Assembly (NCBI RefSeq): GCF_003253485.1
Contig: NZ_QKTX01000018.1
Coordinates: 1-64,000 of the forward strand
From: Algoriphagus aquaeductus
Lineage (GTDB): Bacteria > Bacteroidota > Bacteroidia > Cytophagales > Cyclobacteriaceae
Length of the DNA stretch: 64,000 nucleotides
Direction of reading: 5' to 3'
The notes under the pieces were generated by a model. It worked only from the letters and a program-made list of their open reading frames with translations, did no database searches and was not told the origin of the DNA. The stretch's first letter is position 1; every line of letters begins with the position of its first letter. This document shows positions 44,346 to 52,828 of this stretch, piece after piece. The translations under genes and the position numbers were made by a program.

Positions 44346-44432
44346 AAAAGTAATTCAAAAGGAAATAAAAAGAAATTAAACGAAAGTAAAATTTACGAAA
44401 TGGTTTCCAATTACTTTCTTTTAATTACTTTC
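44346..44432. promoter_or_regulatory. Operator array in the glpD-glpR divergent promoter region
   Basis: AATTACTTTC occurs at 44409-44418 and 44423-44432, a 14-bp direct repeat. Its inverse appears as GAAAGTAAAATT (44382-44393) and AAAAGTAATT (44346-44355). The array fills the space between glpD and the DeoR gene, as expected for binding sites of that regulator. Confidence 0.6.
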
Positions 44433-44453
44433 GAGTGATCAAATTGAAAAGTC

Positions 44454-45215
44454 ATGACCATTGCAGAACGGCATAAGCATATATTGGACGAACTGGCAAA
44501 AAGCGGATTTGTCAGTGTATCTGACCTCGCCAAATCACTCCAAGTGACGGTTGTGACGATTCGAAAAGATCTAAAAATCTTGGAGGACAAGGGCTTGCTC
44601 TATCGCTCTCACGGAAGTGCCACCTCGGTATCTCCCTATGTGTCTGACCGCTCGGTTCAGGTCAAGAAACTGGAGCAGGTGGAGGAAAAGAGCAGAATTG
44701 CGCAGAAAGCCTTGGAATTTTTAGAACCGAAAGATGCCATCATTATTGGTTCGGGTACGACTGTAGGTGCTTTTGCGCAAGCGATTCCAAGGAATTATCC
44801 CTTGACGGTGTTGACTTCTGCCATGAATGTAGCGATGGCCCTGATCGATACCACGGAGATCGAACTGGTGCAGCTTGGAGGAGTGGTGCGAAAAAGCAGC
44901 AGTTCTGCAGTTGGACATTTTGCTGAGGAGATGCTCAAAAGTTTTGCCTGCAGTAAATTGTTTCTCAGTGTGGACGGCATCAGTCTGGACCACGGGCTCA
45001 CCACATCCAATATGATGGAAGCCCACCTCAATGCTCAAATGATCCGATCCGTTCAGAAGACCATCGTGCTGGTCGATAGCCGGAAGTTTGGTCGAAAAGG
45101 ATTTGGCAAAATCGGTGAACTCGAAGACGTCGATGTGATCATCACCGACTCGGGAATTCCGGAGATTTTCAAAGAAAAGCTGGAAGAAAAGGGAATCGAA
45201 GTGGTGGTAGTTTAA
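44454..45215 (+). CDS. DeoR family regulator, probable glycerol repressor
   Basis: The 253-residue protein has an N-terminal DeoR helix-turn-helix (VSDLAKSLQVTVVTIRKDLKILEDKGLLYR). Its C-terminal sensor domain is of the phosphosugar-binding DeoRC type (IIIGSGTTVGAFAQAIP, VDSRKFGRKGFGKIGE). It is divergent from glpD-glpK-glpF, so it most likely controls them in response to glycerol-3-phosphate, as GlpR does. It shares its terminal bases with the convergent histidine phosphatase gene. Confidence 0.92.
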   Translation: MTIAERHKHILDELAKSGFVSVSDLAKSLQVTVVTIRKDLKILEDKGLLYRSHGSATSVSPYVSDRSVQVKKLEQVEEKSRIAQKALEFLEPKDAIIIGSGTTVGAFAQAIPRNYPLTVLTSAMNVAMALIDTTEIELVQLGGVVRKSSSSAVGHFAEEMLKSFACSKLFLSVDGISLDHGLTTSNMMEAHLNAQMIRSVQKTIVLVDSRKFGRKGFGKIGELEDVDVIITDSGIPEIFKEKLEEKGIEVVVV

Positions 45216-45709
45216 AAGTCTTTGTACACCTTTCGCTCGACCTTGGATCCATTTTTCTCCAAGGTCACCACATAGATAAAGTCGTATTCCAAGTCAGTCA
45301 GATCGGCGAATTTTTCTCCATCGCCCACAAAATAGTTAGCCAATTGACTGACGGTGTTGCTGTGGCCGACCACCAAGATGTTTCCTTCTCTTTTGCGAAG
45401 CTCTTCTACCAAGGCGTCATGATTGTTGGGATCGTAGATTTCGATCTCGATACTGGCTTGGTCTGCTGTAGGTTTTGCCGTATTTCTGGTGCGGATATAA
45501 TCTGTGGAAAATATATGCTTGATATCCTCTTTTTCCAGAATCTGTGAAAGTTTCAATGCTCTCACGCCACCCACAAATGCCAGTTCAGGATCATTCCCCA
45601 CCAATTGCTTTTCGGCATGACGGACAATGTAGATGGTCTTAGGAGAATTTGGTGATGTACAAGCTCCTAGCATTAGAAGCAGGCTGAAGAGGAGGAGTAG
45701 GTTTTTCAT
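45212..45709 (-). CDS. Histidine phosphatase family lipoprotein
   Basis: The 165-residue protein has a lipoprotein signal (MKNLLLLFSLLLMLGAC, lipobox LGAC). It also has the phosphoglycerate-mutase-like signature IYIVRHAEKQ, with the second histidine in ILVVGHSNTV. It is a single-domain SixA-like phosphatase anchored at the cell envelope; the substrate is unknown. The gene is single and its last bases interlock with the DeoR gene's stop codon. Confidence 0.9.
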   Translation of the reverse strand: MKNLLLLFSLLLMLGACTSPNSPKTIYIVRHAEKQLVGNDPELAFVGGVRALKLSQILEKEDIKHIFSTDYIRTRNTAKPTADQASIEIEIYDPNNHDALVEELRKREGNILVVGHSNTVSQLANYFVGDGEKFADLTDLEYDFIYVVTLEKNGSKVERKVYKDF

Positions 45710-45814
45710 AGATTTTTAAAGGTATGCTCCGGGAGATTAGAGATATGCTTCGCAAAATAGAAGGCCTGTCTCGGCGCTAGCCATATTTTTTTATCTGCGA
45801 AGCTATCTTTTTGA

Positions 45815-46549
45815 TTATCCCGAAAAGGTATTGTCCAGATGCTGATCCTTGGCTTTGACTTCTTCAAATTCCAGGAATTGTTCCCAGAAATCTATTTCAG
45901 GAAGTGCTGCTCTGAGGAAGATTTTTTCTTTTTTGATCGGATGAACAAACACCAAGTGAAAAGCATGAAGATTGATGCTACCGTCAGGATTGGCTTTAGA
46001 GAATCCGTACTTTACATCGCCTCGGATCGGGCAACCCATGGACGCTAATTGAACGCGAATCTGATGCGGACGGCCAGAAATCGGTCTAACTTCCAGAAGC
46101 CAGTGATCGTTGAGTTTGCCTAGCACCTTGTAATTGAGCTCGGATTTTTGTGAACCCGGTACTTCTGTATCGTGTGCGGTGACGAAGTTTTTGGCTTCGT
46201 CCTTGGTCAGCCAGTGCGTGAGTTTACCTTGTTCTTCTTTCGGGCGACGCTTCACGATAGCCCAATAGACTTTGTGAATGTCTCTTTTGCGGAAAAGCTC
46301 CATCATTCGCTCCAGTCCTTTGGAGGTCCGGGCAAAAGCCACCAAGCCACTGACCGGCCGGTCCAAACGGTGAATCGGGTGGAGAAAAACCGCTCCCGGC
46401 TTTTCATATTTATTGGCAATATACTCTTTGCAGTAGTCCGTCAGTGTCTTGTCTCCGGTTTTATCCCCTTGTACCAAGACCCCCGCCGCCTTGTTGACGA
46501 CTAGGAGGTGATTGTCTTCATAGACAACAGAAAATGGTTTTGTTCTCAT
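45815..46549 (-). CDS. RluA family pseudouridine synthase
   Basis: The 244-residue protein has the catalytic motif HRLDRPVSGLVAFARTSKG (Asp63) and RPISGRPHQIRVQLASMGCPIRGD. There is no S4 domain. It converts specific uridines in rRNA or tRNA to pseudouridine; the target site cannot be read from sequence. The -7 element lies only ten bases before the start codon, so the mRNA may be almost leaderless. Confidence 0.93.
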   Translation of the reverse strand: MRTKPFSVVYEDNHLLVVNKAAGVLVQGDKTGDKTLTDYCKEYIANKYEKPGAVFLHPIHRLDRPVSGLVAFARTSKGLERMMELFRKRDIHKVYWAIVKRRPKEEQGKLTHWLTKDEAKNFVTAHDTEVPGSQKSELNYKVLGKLNDHWLLEVRPISGRPHQIRVQLASMGCPIRGDVKYGFSKANPDGSINLHAFHLVFVHPIKKEKIFLRAALPEIDFWEQFLEFEEVKAKDQHLDNTFSG

Positions 46550-46558
46550 AATGAATCA

Positions 46559-46566
46559 CAAAGGTA
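46559..46566 (-). promoter_or_regulatory. -7 element right before the RluA start codon
   Basis: TACCTTTG on the minus strand ends ten bases before the ATG at 46549, which predicts transcription starting within a few bases of the start codon. Confidence 0.5.
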
Positions 46567-46579
46567 GGGGAATATGTTG

Positions 46580-46615
46580 GATGACCGATGTCGGATGTCT
46601 GATGCATCGGTCATC
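46580..46615. repeat. Inverted repeat of CCGATG words
   Basis: GATGACCGATG (46580-46590) is the exact inverse of CATCGGTCATC (46605-46615). Similar ACCGATGACCGA words occur near 38087, so this is probably a dispersed intergenic motif. Confidence 0.65.
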
Positions 46616-46617
46616 GG

Positions 46618-47100
46618 TCACCCTACATCCAACAGTTTTTTAATCTCATAATCCTGCAAATGCGCATTTAGCCAGCCGGCTTCGAGATAGGCCCCGTATT
46701 TTTTGTAGAAATTGATCGCAGGCTTGTTCCAGTCCAGTACCTGCCACATCATACCGGTACACCCATCTTCGAGACACTTGGCCATCACCCGGTCGAAAAG
46801 TAGTTTCCCGGCACCATTTCCTCGCTCGGATTCGGTGACTACGATATCCTCGAGGTATAATCTTTTCCCTTTCCAGGTAGAATAGCGATAGTAATAAATG
46901 GCAATACCGATGATCTCTCCTGTGGTGTTTTTCTCACAAACATAAAGACCATATACCGGATTGGGACCGAATCCGTCTTTTTCCATCATCTCCAAGGTGT
47001 TGGTGACCTGTTCGGGAGCTTTTTCATACAGGGCGAGTTCCTTGATCAGTTCGAGTACTCGGGGCAGATCTTCGATTTTGCCTTCGCGGAGGGAATACAT
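46618..47100 (-). CDS. GNAT family N-acetyltransferase
   Basis: The 160-residue acetyltransferase has the acetyl-CoA motif ESERGNGAGKLLFDRVM and the C-terminal MWQVLDWNKPAINFYKKYGA, close to diamine/polyamine acetyltransferases of the SAT1 group. It probably acetylates a small amine in the cytoplasm, but the substrate is not fixed by sequence. Divergent from coaX with a 71-bp gap. Confidence 0.88.
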   Translation of the reverse strand: MYSLREGKIEDLPRVLELIKELALYEKAPEQVTNTLEMMEKDGFGPNPVYGLYVCEKNTTGEIIGIAIYYYRYSTWKGKRLYLEDIVVTESERGNGAGKLLFDRVMAKCLEDGCTGMMWQVLDWNKPAINFYKKYGAYLEAGWLNAHLQDYEIKKLLDVG

Positions 47101-47171
47101 AGGCTTTTGTGGGGAAGTGATTTGCTATTTTGTTAACTATGCGCCTAAATTAGTCAAAACCTGAGAAACGA

Positions 47172-47942
47172 ATGTTTTTAGCCATCGATGCCGGCAATTC
47201 CAATGTAGTTTTTGCACTTTTTGACTCCAAAAGCGGCAAGTGGACCAATCAATTTCGATTGGAAACTAAAACACCCAAATTGATTTCTCAGCTTAGTAAA
47301 AAGGTTCCGCTCTATTTTCTCGAGCATGATATCCATGTTTCCCAGATTGAAAAGATCGGTTTTAGCTCCGTGGTGCCTGAGATCAACGGCATCATCGAGC
47401 AGTTTTGTGAAAGTTTTTTTGGACAAGCCCCGTATTTGATTCAGCCAAAAAGCTTCTCTAAACTACCTGTCAAGCCTGTGCGGCCCAATGAAATCGGTAG
47501 CGATCTCATGTGCAATGTAATGGCGGCTTATTCGCGGGTATCGGGCCCCGTAATTATTGTGGATTTTGGTACAGCATTGACTTTTACTGCCGTGGGACAG
47601 GATGGGTTGATCTTAGGGGTTTCCATTGCTCCGGGACTTCAAACTGCGATCAAAGCACTCTTCATGAATACCTCCAAATTGCCTGAAGTGGAGTTGAAAA
47701 TGCCTGAGTCTGCTTTGGGGAAAAATACGATCCATGCGATCCAGGCAGGGATTCTTTATGGATACACTGGCTTGGTTAAGGGAATGCTCGAGGCAATTAG
47801 AAAAGAAACACAACTTGATTTCAAGGTGATCGCCACAGGAGGGCTTTCTTCGATTTTGACCAATTTGGAAGAAGAATTCGACGTAGTAGATCGAAACTTA
47901 ACCTTGGAAGGACTTCGACTGATTACCGAAGCTAATTCCTGA
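47172..47942 (+). CDS. coaX: Type III pantothenate kinase
   Basis: The 256-residue protein has the ASKHA phosphate motif FLAIDAGNSNVVFALFD at the N-terminus and the second phosphate motif VIIVDFGTALTFTAVG. VKPVRPNEIGSDLMCNVMAA carries the substrate Asp. It carries out the first step of CoA synthesis from pantothenate in the cytoplasm. It ends one base from the convergent RES toxin gene. Confidence 0.95.
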   Translation: MFLAIDAGNSNVVFALFDSKSGKWTNQFRLETKTPKLISQLSKKVPLYFLEHDIHVSQIEKIGFSSVVPEINGIIEQFCESFFGQAPYLIQPKSFSKLPVKPVRPNEIGSDLMCNVMAAYSRVSGPVIIVDFGTALTFTAVGQDGLILGVSIAPGLQTAIKALFMNTSKLPEVELKMPESALGKNTIHAIQAGILYGYTGLVKGMLEAIRKETQLDFKVIATGGLSSILTNLEEEFDVVDRNLTLEGLRLITEANS

Positions 47943-47943
47943 C

Positions 47944-48402
47944 TCAGCGATTTACCTCAAAGCTCACATCCCATTCTTCAACCACCCTGATTTTATCTTT
48001 GAATTCTCTGTGAAGTGGATTGATGAGGAGATTATGTTCCAGAGAAAAACTACCTAAAGGGATTCGGCAAGAAGGGATTTTTAGAAAAGGAGAGAGCATA
48101 CTCTTGGCCCAGGCAGAACCAAACTCCTGGGTTGATCTTGGATAGGGTCGGTTTTTCCAATTATCCGGGAGTTCGGAAATGTCGAGCTCGGGAATTTTTC
48201 CCTCGATTTCAAAAATGATCAGCTTCCATTTGCTTTGTGTGACGACTGAACCTTTGATGCTTAGCATTTCCAAAAAGTTAAGCGAACTCACCGAGCATGC
48301 ATAGATCATCGGAGTGCCATAGAGATTCCATCGGCCTGGCCCTATGCCATAGCCCAAGGAATCACGGCCGGGAAGATGCTCGATCAGTCGGAAGTAGCGC
48401 AT
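47944..48402 (-). CDS. RES domain toxin
   Basis: The 152-residue protein has the conserved Arg, Glu and Ser of the RES fold: GPGRWNLYGTPMIYACSVSSLNFLEML and the NP-H end LLINPLHREFKD. RES toxins (for example MbcT) break down NAD+ in the cytoplasm. Its start touches the stop of the antitoxin gene (48402), so they are translated together. It forms a toxin-antitoxin module with that gene. Confidence 0.88.
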   Translation of the reverse strand: MRYFRLIEHLPGRDSLGYGIGPGRWNLYGTPMIYACSVSSLNFLEMLSIKGSVVTQSKWKLIIFEIEGKIPELDISELPDNWKNRPYPRSTQEFGSAWAKSMLSPFLKIPSCRIPLGSFSLEHNLLINPLHREFKDKIRVVEEWDVSFEVNR

Positions 48403-48872
48403 CAGAGAATATTACCCCAGGAAATCGCCTCCAAGGCCTGATCCACCAAGGATATCTGATAAGGATTCTTGAGAAGGTCAACGGGTCTTTGGGAAGAAAG
48501 GGCAGTATTGGGGGTGCGAAGCCACTCGGACATGAGCTCTTCTGAACCAAATATCCGGATGCCTTTGGCGATAATCTGATCCATCTCGAGTAGGTTTTTG
48601 GTGATGGCCTTGCTGAGCTTGCGATCGTCCTTTTTCCAACGGAACAGTGTACTCGGATCCACTTCCAGCAGCTCGGCCACATCCTGTGAAGTAAAATCCA
48701 AGTAATCGAAAAAAGGACTTGTCTCATGAAAATCCAGCACAGCCTCACCATACTGCTCCCGCTGCTCGGCCACGATAGAAGGAGACTGCGTGAAAAAGTG
48801 ATAGGCCCTAGGTCCTGACTCGATCACTTCGGTGTGCTGATCATCAAATCGGATTTTCCAAGTCGTGCTCAT
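48402..48872 (-). CDS. Xre/MbcA/ParS-type antitoxin (DUF2384)
   Basis: About 156 residues from MSTTWKIRFD. The middle reads LDFTSQDVAELLEVDPSTLFRWKKDD, an Xre-like helix-turn-helix. The C-terminal AKGIRIFGSEELMSEWLRTPNTALSSQRPVDLLKNP matches the DUF2384 toxin-binding domain seen beside RES toxins. The methionine at 48872 is used because the 48944 extension enters the ypdA end region. It probably represses its own operon. Confidence 0.88.
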   Translation of the reverse strand: MSTTWKIRFDDQHTEVIESGPRAYHFFTQSPSIVAEQREQYGEAVLDFHETSPFFDYLDFTSQDVAELLEVDPSTLFRWKKDDRKLSKAITKNLLEMDQIIAKGIRIFGSEELMSEWLRTPNTALSSQRPVDLLKNPYQISLVDQALEAISWGNIL

Positions 48873-48927
48873 GGCTATTTCTTTTATTCCCAGAAAGTTA
48901 TCAAGAAAAATTGTATTTGCAATACCT

Positions 48928-49899
48928 CTAACTCCTTTTTGCAATAATATCTTTTACGATAGCCTCGGCGTGAGAGATGCTGTTTTCGATAAAAAATTCC
49001 CGGGTATTTAAACCTCCGCACACTACTCCTGCTAAGTAAACTCCCGGAACATTGGATTCCTGATTAGTTTGGTCGTAGCAGGGTTGTCGCTTCTCGTCCA
49101 GGCTTAGTTCCACACCGAGTTGATCGAGTAGCGAAAAGTTGGGTTTGTAGCCGGTCATGGCGAGTACCCAATCGTTTGGAATGGTGACTTCACCGTCTTG
49201 GGTAGAAATGACCACCTCCTGAGCTTTGATTTCCTTGACTTTGGATCGGGTGAAAGCCTTGATCGAACCCTCTTTGATTCGGTTCATGATATCCGGGCGG
49301 ACCCAATATTTGACATTATCATCTACCTCGTCTCCCAAAAGCACCATGCTGACTTCTGCGCCTTTTCTCCAGCATTCCAAAGCTGCATCTACGGCCGAAT
49401 TGGCACCACCTACCACCAAAACCTTCTGTCCGATAAAGGGCCAGGGTTCTTTATAATAGTGAAGAACCTTCGGTAAGTCCTCGCCTGGGACATTCATGAG
49501 ATTGGGAAGATCATAAAAGCCTGTAGAAAGCACGATTTTTCGGCATTGATAAGCCCTTTTTGAAGTTTTGATCTGAAAAAGATCCCCCACTTTTTTTACC
49601 GATTCTACTCCTTCATAGAGGTTGACGTTGAGCTTAAAATGGAAATAGATCCGTCGATAATATTCTAATGCTTCGGTACGTGTCGGCTTGGCACCTACGG
49701 ACATAAATGGGATTCCGGCCATCTCCAGTCGATCGGAAGTGGAGAAAAAAGTCATGTTCAACGGATAGTTGTAGATCGAGTTGCAAAGCGCTCCTTTTTC
49801 CAAGATGAGGTAATCTAGGCCTGCTTTCCCTGCTTCGATCCCACAAGCGAGGCCTATGGGCCCGCCTCCGATGATAATCAAATCATGTATAGGTTGCAT
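48928..49899 (-). CDS. ypdA: YpdA family bacillithiol disulfide reductase-like flavoprotein
   Basis: 323 residues. It has the FAD motif LIIIGGGPIGLACGIEAGKAG, the NADPH motif VLVVGGANSAVDAALECWRKG and the YpdA pattern CNSIYNYPLNMTFFSTSDRLEMAG. There is no redox-active CxxC pair, as in YpdA. It is proposed to reduce bacillithiol disulfide with NADPH in the cytoplasm, with bacilliredoxins such as the YtxJ protein at 20747. Twelve bases separate it from the NRDE gene upstream. Confidence 0.92.
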   Translation of the reverse strand: MQPIHDLIIIGGGPIGLACGIEAGKAGLDYLILEKGALCNSIYNYPLNMTFFSTSDRLEMAGIPFMSVGAKPTRTEALEYYRRIYFHFKLNVNLYEGVESVKKVGDLFQIKTSKRAYQCRKIVLSTGFYDLPNLMNVPGEDLPKVLHYYKEPWPFIGQKVLVVGGANSAVDAALECWRKGAEVSMVLLGDEVDDNVKYWVRPDIMNRIKEGSIKAFTRSKVKEIKAQEVVISTQDGEVTIPNDWVLAMTGYKPNFSLLDQLGVELSLDEKRQPCYDQTNQESNVPGVYLAGVVCGGLNTREFFIENSISHAEAIVKDIIAKRS

Positions 49900-49910
49900 A
49901 GTTGAGAAGT

Positions 49911-50657
49911 TTAAAATTGGACTTCTTCGTCCTTAAAATTAGCAGGGTCCCAAGCAAAACTCCGTTCCCGAATCAAGGTCTTTCCGTTTTTGTCTTTTAC
50001 AACAGCCGTGGATGAGACGGTTCCATAGTTAGGAGGTATTCGAATCAATTGGGAAGAAAGTTCAATTTCAGTTTCTTTGGGGATCCCTGTATTCGGTAAA
50101 AGTTCTTCAGGGTATTTTTCCTTTGATTTTAAAATTGCCAGGAGTTGTTCAGGTGAGGGCGATTTTAGACTAGATTGGAGTTGATGTTTGGCCAGTTCTG
50201 TTTTAGGCCAAGGATCATTGAGTAAGCCATTGCTGAGGCCATGAATTCCCGGTTGAATTTCCATAAGACCATTTCCATAATTACTCATATAAAAAAGACG
50301 GTCTCCATCAGAAACGAGCAGATTGAACCCATCAAATTCGGCTTTTTTCTCCCAGACTTGATCCAAGTAGTTTTCGGGAGAAATAGCGGAAGTGAGGAAA
50401 TCGGAAACCAAAACTCCCCGACTTATTTTTGCCTGCCTTTTCTGCGTGAAATCTCGGTAATTGGTCAGTAAGGCCCATTTACCGGCTGGATGAAAGCCCA
50501 TCCAAGTCCCACCACCCTGAAGGTCTTTTCCAGCATAAAAACCTTCTTCCCAACGATGCATGGAAAGGGTGGGGCGATGAAAAAACTCATCTCGATTGGC
50601 ACTAATCAAAAGCGGAAAATCAGGATGGACCTTCCAGGATAACGCTACCAGACACAT
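49911..50657 (-). CDS. NRDE family (TANGO2-like) protein
   Basis: 248 residues. The N-terminal MCLVALSWKVHP and the ISANRDEFFHRPT motif define the NRDE family; TWMGFHPAGKWALLTNYRD follows. These are N-terminal-nucleophile-like folds related to human TANGO2, linked by some to haem handling or lipid metabolism. The role here is unknown. It is transcribed just before ypdA with a 12-bp gap. Confidence 0.88.
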   Translation of the reverse strand: MCLVALSWKVHPDFPLLISANRDEFFHRPTLSMHRWEEGFYAGKDLQGGGTWMGFHPAGKWALLTNYRDFTQKRQAKISRGVLVSDFLTSAISPENYLDQVWEKKAEFDGFNLLVSDGDRLFYMSNYGNGLMEIQPGIHGLSNGLLNDPWPKTELAKHQLQSSLKSPSPEQLLAILKSKEKYPEELLPNTGIPKETEIELSSQLIRIPPNYGTVSSTAVVKDKNGKTLIRERSFAWDPANFKDEEVQF

Positions 50658-50676
50658 AAGATTAAAGGTAAAAAAA

Positions 50677-50700
50677 AGAGGCTGTACTCAGACAACCTCT
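50677..50700 (-). terminator. Terminator of the OYE gene
   Basis: On the minus strand AGAGGTTGT pairs with ACAGCCTCT (one G-U) around CTGAGT and is followed by seven U. Confidence 0.85.
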
Positions 50701-50711
50701 TTTTGGGGTGA

Positions 50712-51821
50712 TTAACCAACTTGCTCCTTTTTCAGACTTGGGTAGTCGGTAAACCCTTTTTCACCGGGGGTGTAAAAGGTACTTTGATCCCACTCACTCA
50801 GAGGGGCGTTTTCCGCAAAGCGTTCCACTAAATCGGGATTTGAGATAAATGGCTTGCCAAATGCAACTGCATCCGCCAAACCCGCTTCAATGATTTGGTT
50901 CCCTTTTTCCTGATCAAATGCACTGTTGATCACCAAGGTGCCTTTGTATAACGGTCGATATCTCTCGGCAATATTCGGTTCGGCAAAAGGAATTTCGCTC
51001 ACATCGGTAAATGGCTCCGAGAGGTGGAGGTAAGCCAAGTTGTATTTGTTTAGCTTAGTGACGATATAATCGAAAGTCGGGATGGTCTCTTCATCCATGG
51101 TCATCCCAAATACTCCATGCAACGACGGATTGAGGCGAACACCGATTCGGTTTTCAGGCATTACTTCCTTGATCGCATCGATTACCTCGAAAAGAATTTT
51201 TGCCCTGTTTTCAATGCTTCCCCCATATTCGTCGGTTCGATGATTGGAAGTCGCATTGAAGAATTGGTGAAGTAAATAGCCGTTGGAAGAATGGATTTCT
51301 ATTCCGTCAAAACCCGCTTCCATGGCATTTTTCGCTCCGTTTTTGAAGTCAGCAATGGTCTGTTTGATCTCCTCCAGAGTCATCTCCTTAGCAGTTACCG
51401 TGTCCTTGAATCCCTGAGGGGTGTAAGACTTGGAGTTGGGATTGGTAGCAGATGCCGAAAGCGGTAATTCTCCGCCGTGGAAATCCGGATGGGACATGCG
51501 GCCCACGTGCCAAAGCTGGATGAAGATATGTCCACCAGCCTCATGAACAGCTTGAGTAACTTGCTTCCAGGCTTCGGTTTGGGCTTCAGAATAGATGCCC
51601 GGAGTGTTAATGTACCCGACTGCTCTTGGAGAAATTTGAGATCCTTCAGAAATAATCAATCCGGCTGAAGCTCTTTGGGCATAGTACTTTGCATGAATAT
51701 CAAAGACCTTGTTTTCTGGATTATTGGCTCGGCTTCGGGTCATTGGAGCCATCCACACTCTGTTTTTCAGTTGTAAATCACCGACTTGAATAGGTTGTAA
51801 AAGCGCTTGTGTAATACTCAT
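50712..51821 (-). CDS. Old yellow enzyme family alkene reductase (NemA-like)
   Basis: The 369-residue FMN protein has LLQPIQVGDLQLKNRVWMAPMTRSRA, IQLWHVGRMSHPD, and the catalytic His-x-x-Asn in FDGIEIHSSNGYLLHQFF. C-terminal FMN-phosphate contacts fall in ADAVAFGKPFISNPDLVERF. The group reduces activated C=C bonds with NAD(P)H and detoxifies electrophiles. The start at 51821 is chosen over 51869 because the peptide matches the family from MSITQALL. It is divergent from an SDR gene 108 bp away. Confidence 0.93.
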   Translation of the reverse strand: MSITQALLQPIQVGDLQLKNRVWMAPMTRSRANNPENKVFDIHAKYYAQRASAGLIISEGSQISPRAVGYINTPGIYSEAQTEAWKQVTQAVHEAGGHIFIQLWHVGRMSHPDFHGGELPLSASATNPNSKSYTPQGFKDTVTAKEMTLEEIKQTIADFKNGAKNAMEAGFDGIEIHSSNGYLLHQFFNATSNHRTDEYGGSIENRAKILFEVIDAIKEVMPENRIGVRLNPSLHGVFGMTMDEETIPTFDYIVTKLNKYNLAYLHLSEPFTDVSEIPFAEPNIAERYRPLYKGTLVINSAFDQEKGNQIIEAGLADAVAFGKPFISNPDLVERFAENAPLSEWDQSTFYTPGEKGFTDYPSLKKEQVG

Positions 51822-51929
51822 GGTAGTTTGTTGGTTTCGAAATTCAATGTCTATACAACTATTATGCAATGCAGAATGTTCCTTTTCTTGGAAGTTTTCT
51901 GTACTTTGTCTGTGTTATCACCACAATTA

Positions 51930-52730
51930 ATGGATCCAACACTGATCGTTATTACCGGAGCTGCCAGTGGCATTGGTCTTCAACTTGCGCGTCATTTTCA
52001 GGGGAATAATTTGTCCTTAATCTTAGTAGACCTGAACCTTGGCCCGTTGGAAAACTCTTTTTCATCCTCTAAAATTCACCTTATAGGCGGAGATGTTGCC
52101 AAAGAAGAAACTTGGCATCAAGTCTTGGAAAAGGCAAAGGAAATTCACTTGCCTATTTCGCATTTGATCAATTGCGCAGGAGTGATTCGTCCTGGTTTTT
52201 TGGTTGATTATGCTATTTCAGATATTGATTATCATCTGAATATCAATGCCAAAGGGGCAATTCTTGGAACCACGCTTATTGCCAGGGAGATGAAATTTCA
52301 GGAATTTGGGCACATTATAAATGTTTCTTCCTTGGCTGGCTTGGCACCGGTTTCGGGATTGAGTTTATACGTGGCTTCCAAGTTTGCCTTGCGTGGATTT
52401 TCTTTAGCAGTAGCTGCAGAGTTACGTGATTATGGGGTGGATGTGAGCGTGATTTGCCCCGATTTGGTTCAGACACCGATGCTGGATATACAACTGGAAT
52501 ATCCGGAGGAGTCTAAACTTACATTTAGCGGTTCCTCTAAGATTCTTCAACCTGAAGATATTGTGAAAGAAATCTTGGACTTGATGGAGAATCCCAGACT
52601 TCAGGTGACCGTCCCTTCTTCTCGAGGATTATTGGCAAAAATTGCCGGAGCCTGGCCACAGTTGAGTGAAATTTTTAGAAACTCCTTGGAGAAAAGAGGG
52701 ATAAAAAACCTTCAAAAACTACGTAAGTAA
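51930..52730 (+). CDS. Short-chain dehydrogenase/reductase
   Basis: The 266-residue SDR has VITGAASGIGLQLARHF, INCAGVIRPGF (NAG-like), ISVSSLAG-type INVSSLAGLAPVSG with the catalytic serine, and YVASK (Tyr, Lys). A C-terminal extension of about 40 residues (LAKIAGAWPQLSEIFRNSLEKRG) is hydrophobic and may touch the membrane. The start at 51930 is chosen over 51807 because the longer frame begins inside the divergent OYE gene. Its substrate is unknown. Confidence 0.88.
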   Translation: MDPTLIVITGAASGIGLQLARHFQGNNLSLILVDLNLGPLENSFSSSKIHLIGGDVAKEETWHQVLEKAKEIHLPISHLINCAGVIRPGFLVDYAISDIDYHLNINAKGAILGTTLIAREMKFQEFGHIINVSSLAGLAPVSGLSLYVASKFALRGFSLAVAAELRDYGVDVSVICPDLVQTPMLDIQLEYPEESKLTFSGSSKILQPEDIVKEILDLMENPRLQVTVPSSRGLLAKIAGAWPQLSEIFRNSLEKRGIKNLQKLRK

Positions 52731-52758
52731 CCGATTTTGAGCGATTAACACTTTTTAA

Positions 52759-52828
52759 TACGATAATTATCGTATTTATTTTGAAATTACGATTGCCTTC
52801 GTATAACTTTGGTACGAAAGCTATCGTA
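52759..52828. promoter_or_regulatory. Three BlaI-type operators on the blaI-M56 promoter
   Basis: TACGA-N6-TCGTA occurs three times: 52759-52774, 52788-52803 and 52813-52828. The first extends to a perfect 20-bp palindrome (52757-52776). The promoter is TTTG (52780-52783), 20 bp spacing, TAACTTTG (52804-52811). So one operator lies upstream of -33, one fills the spacer exactly, and one covers the start of transcription. Confidence 0.85.
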
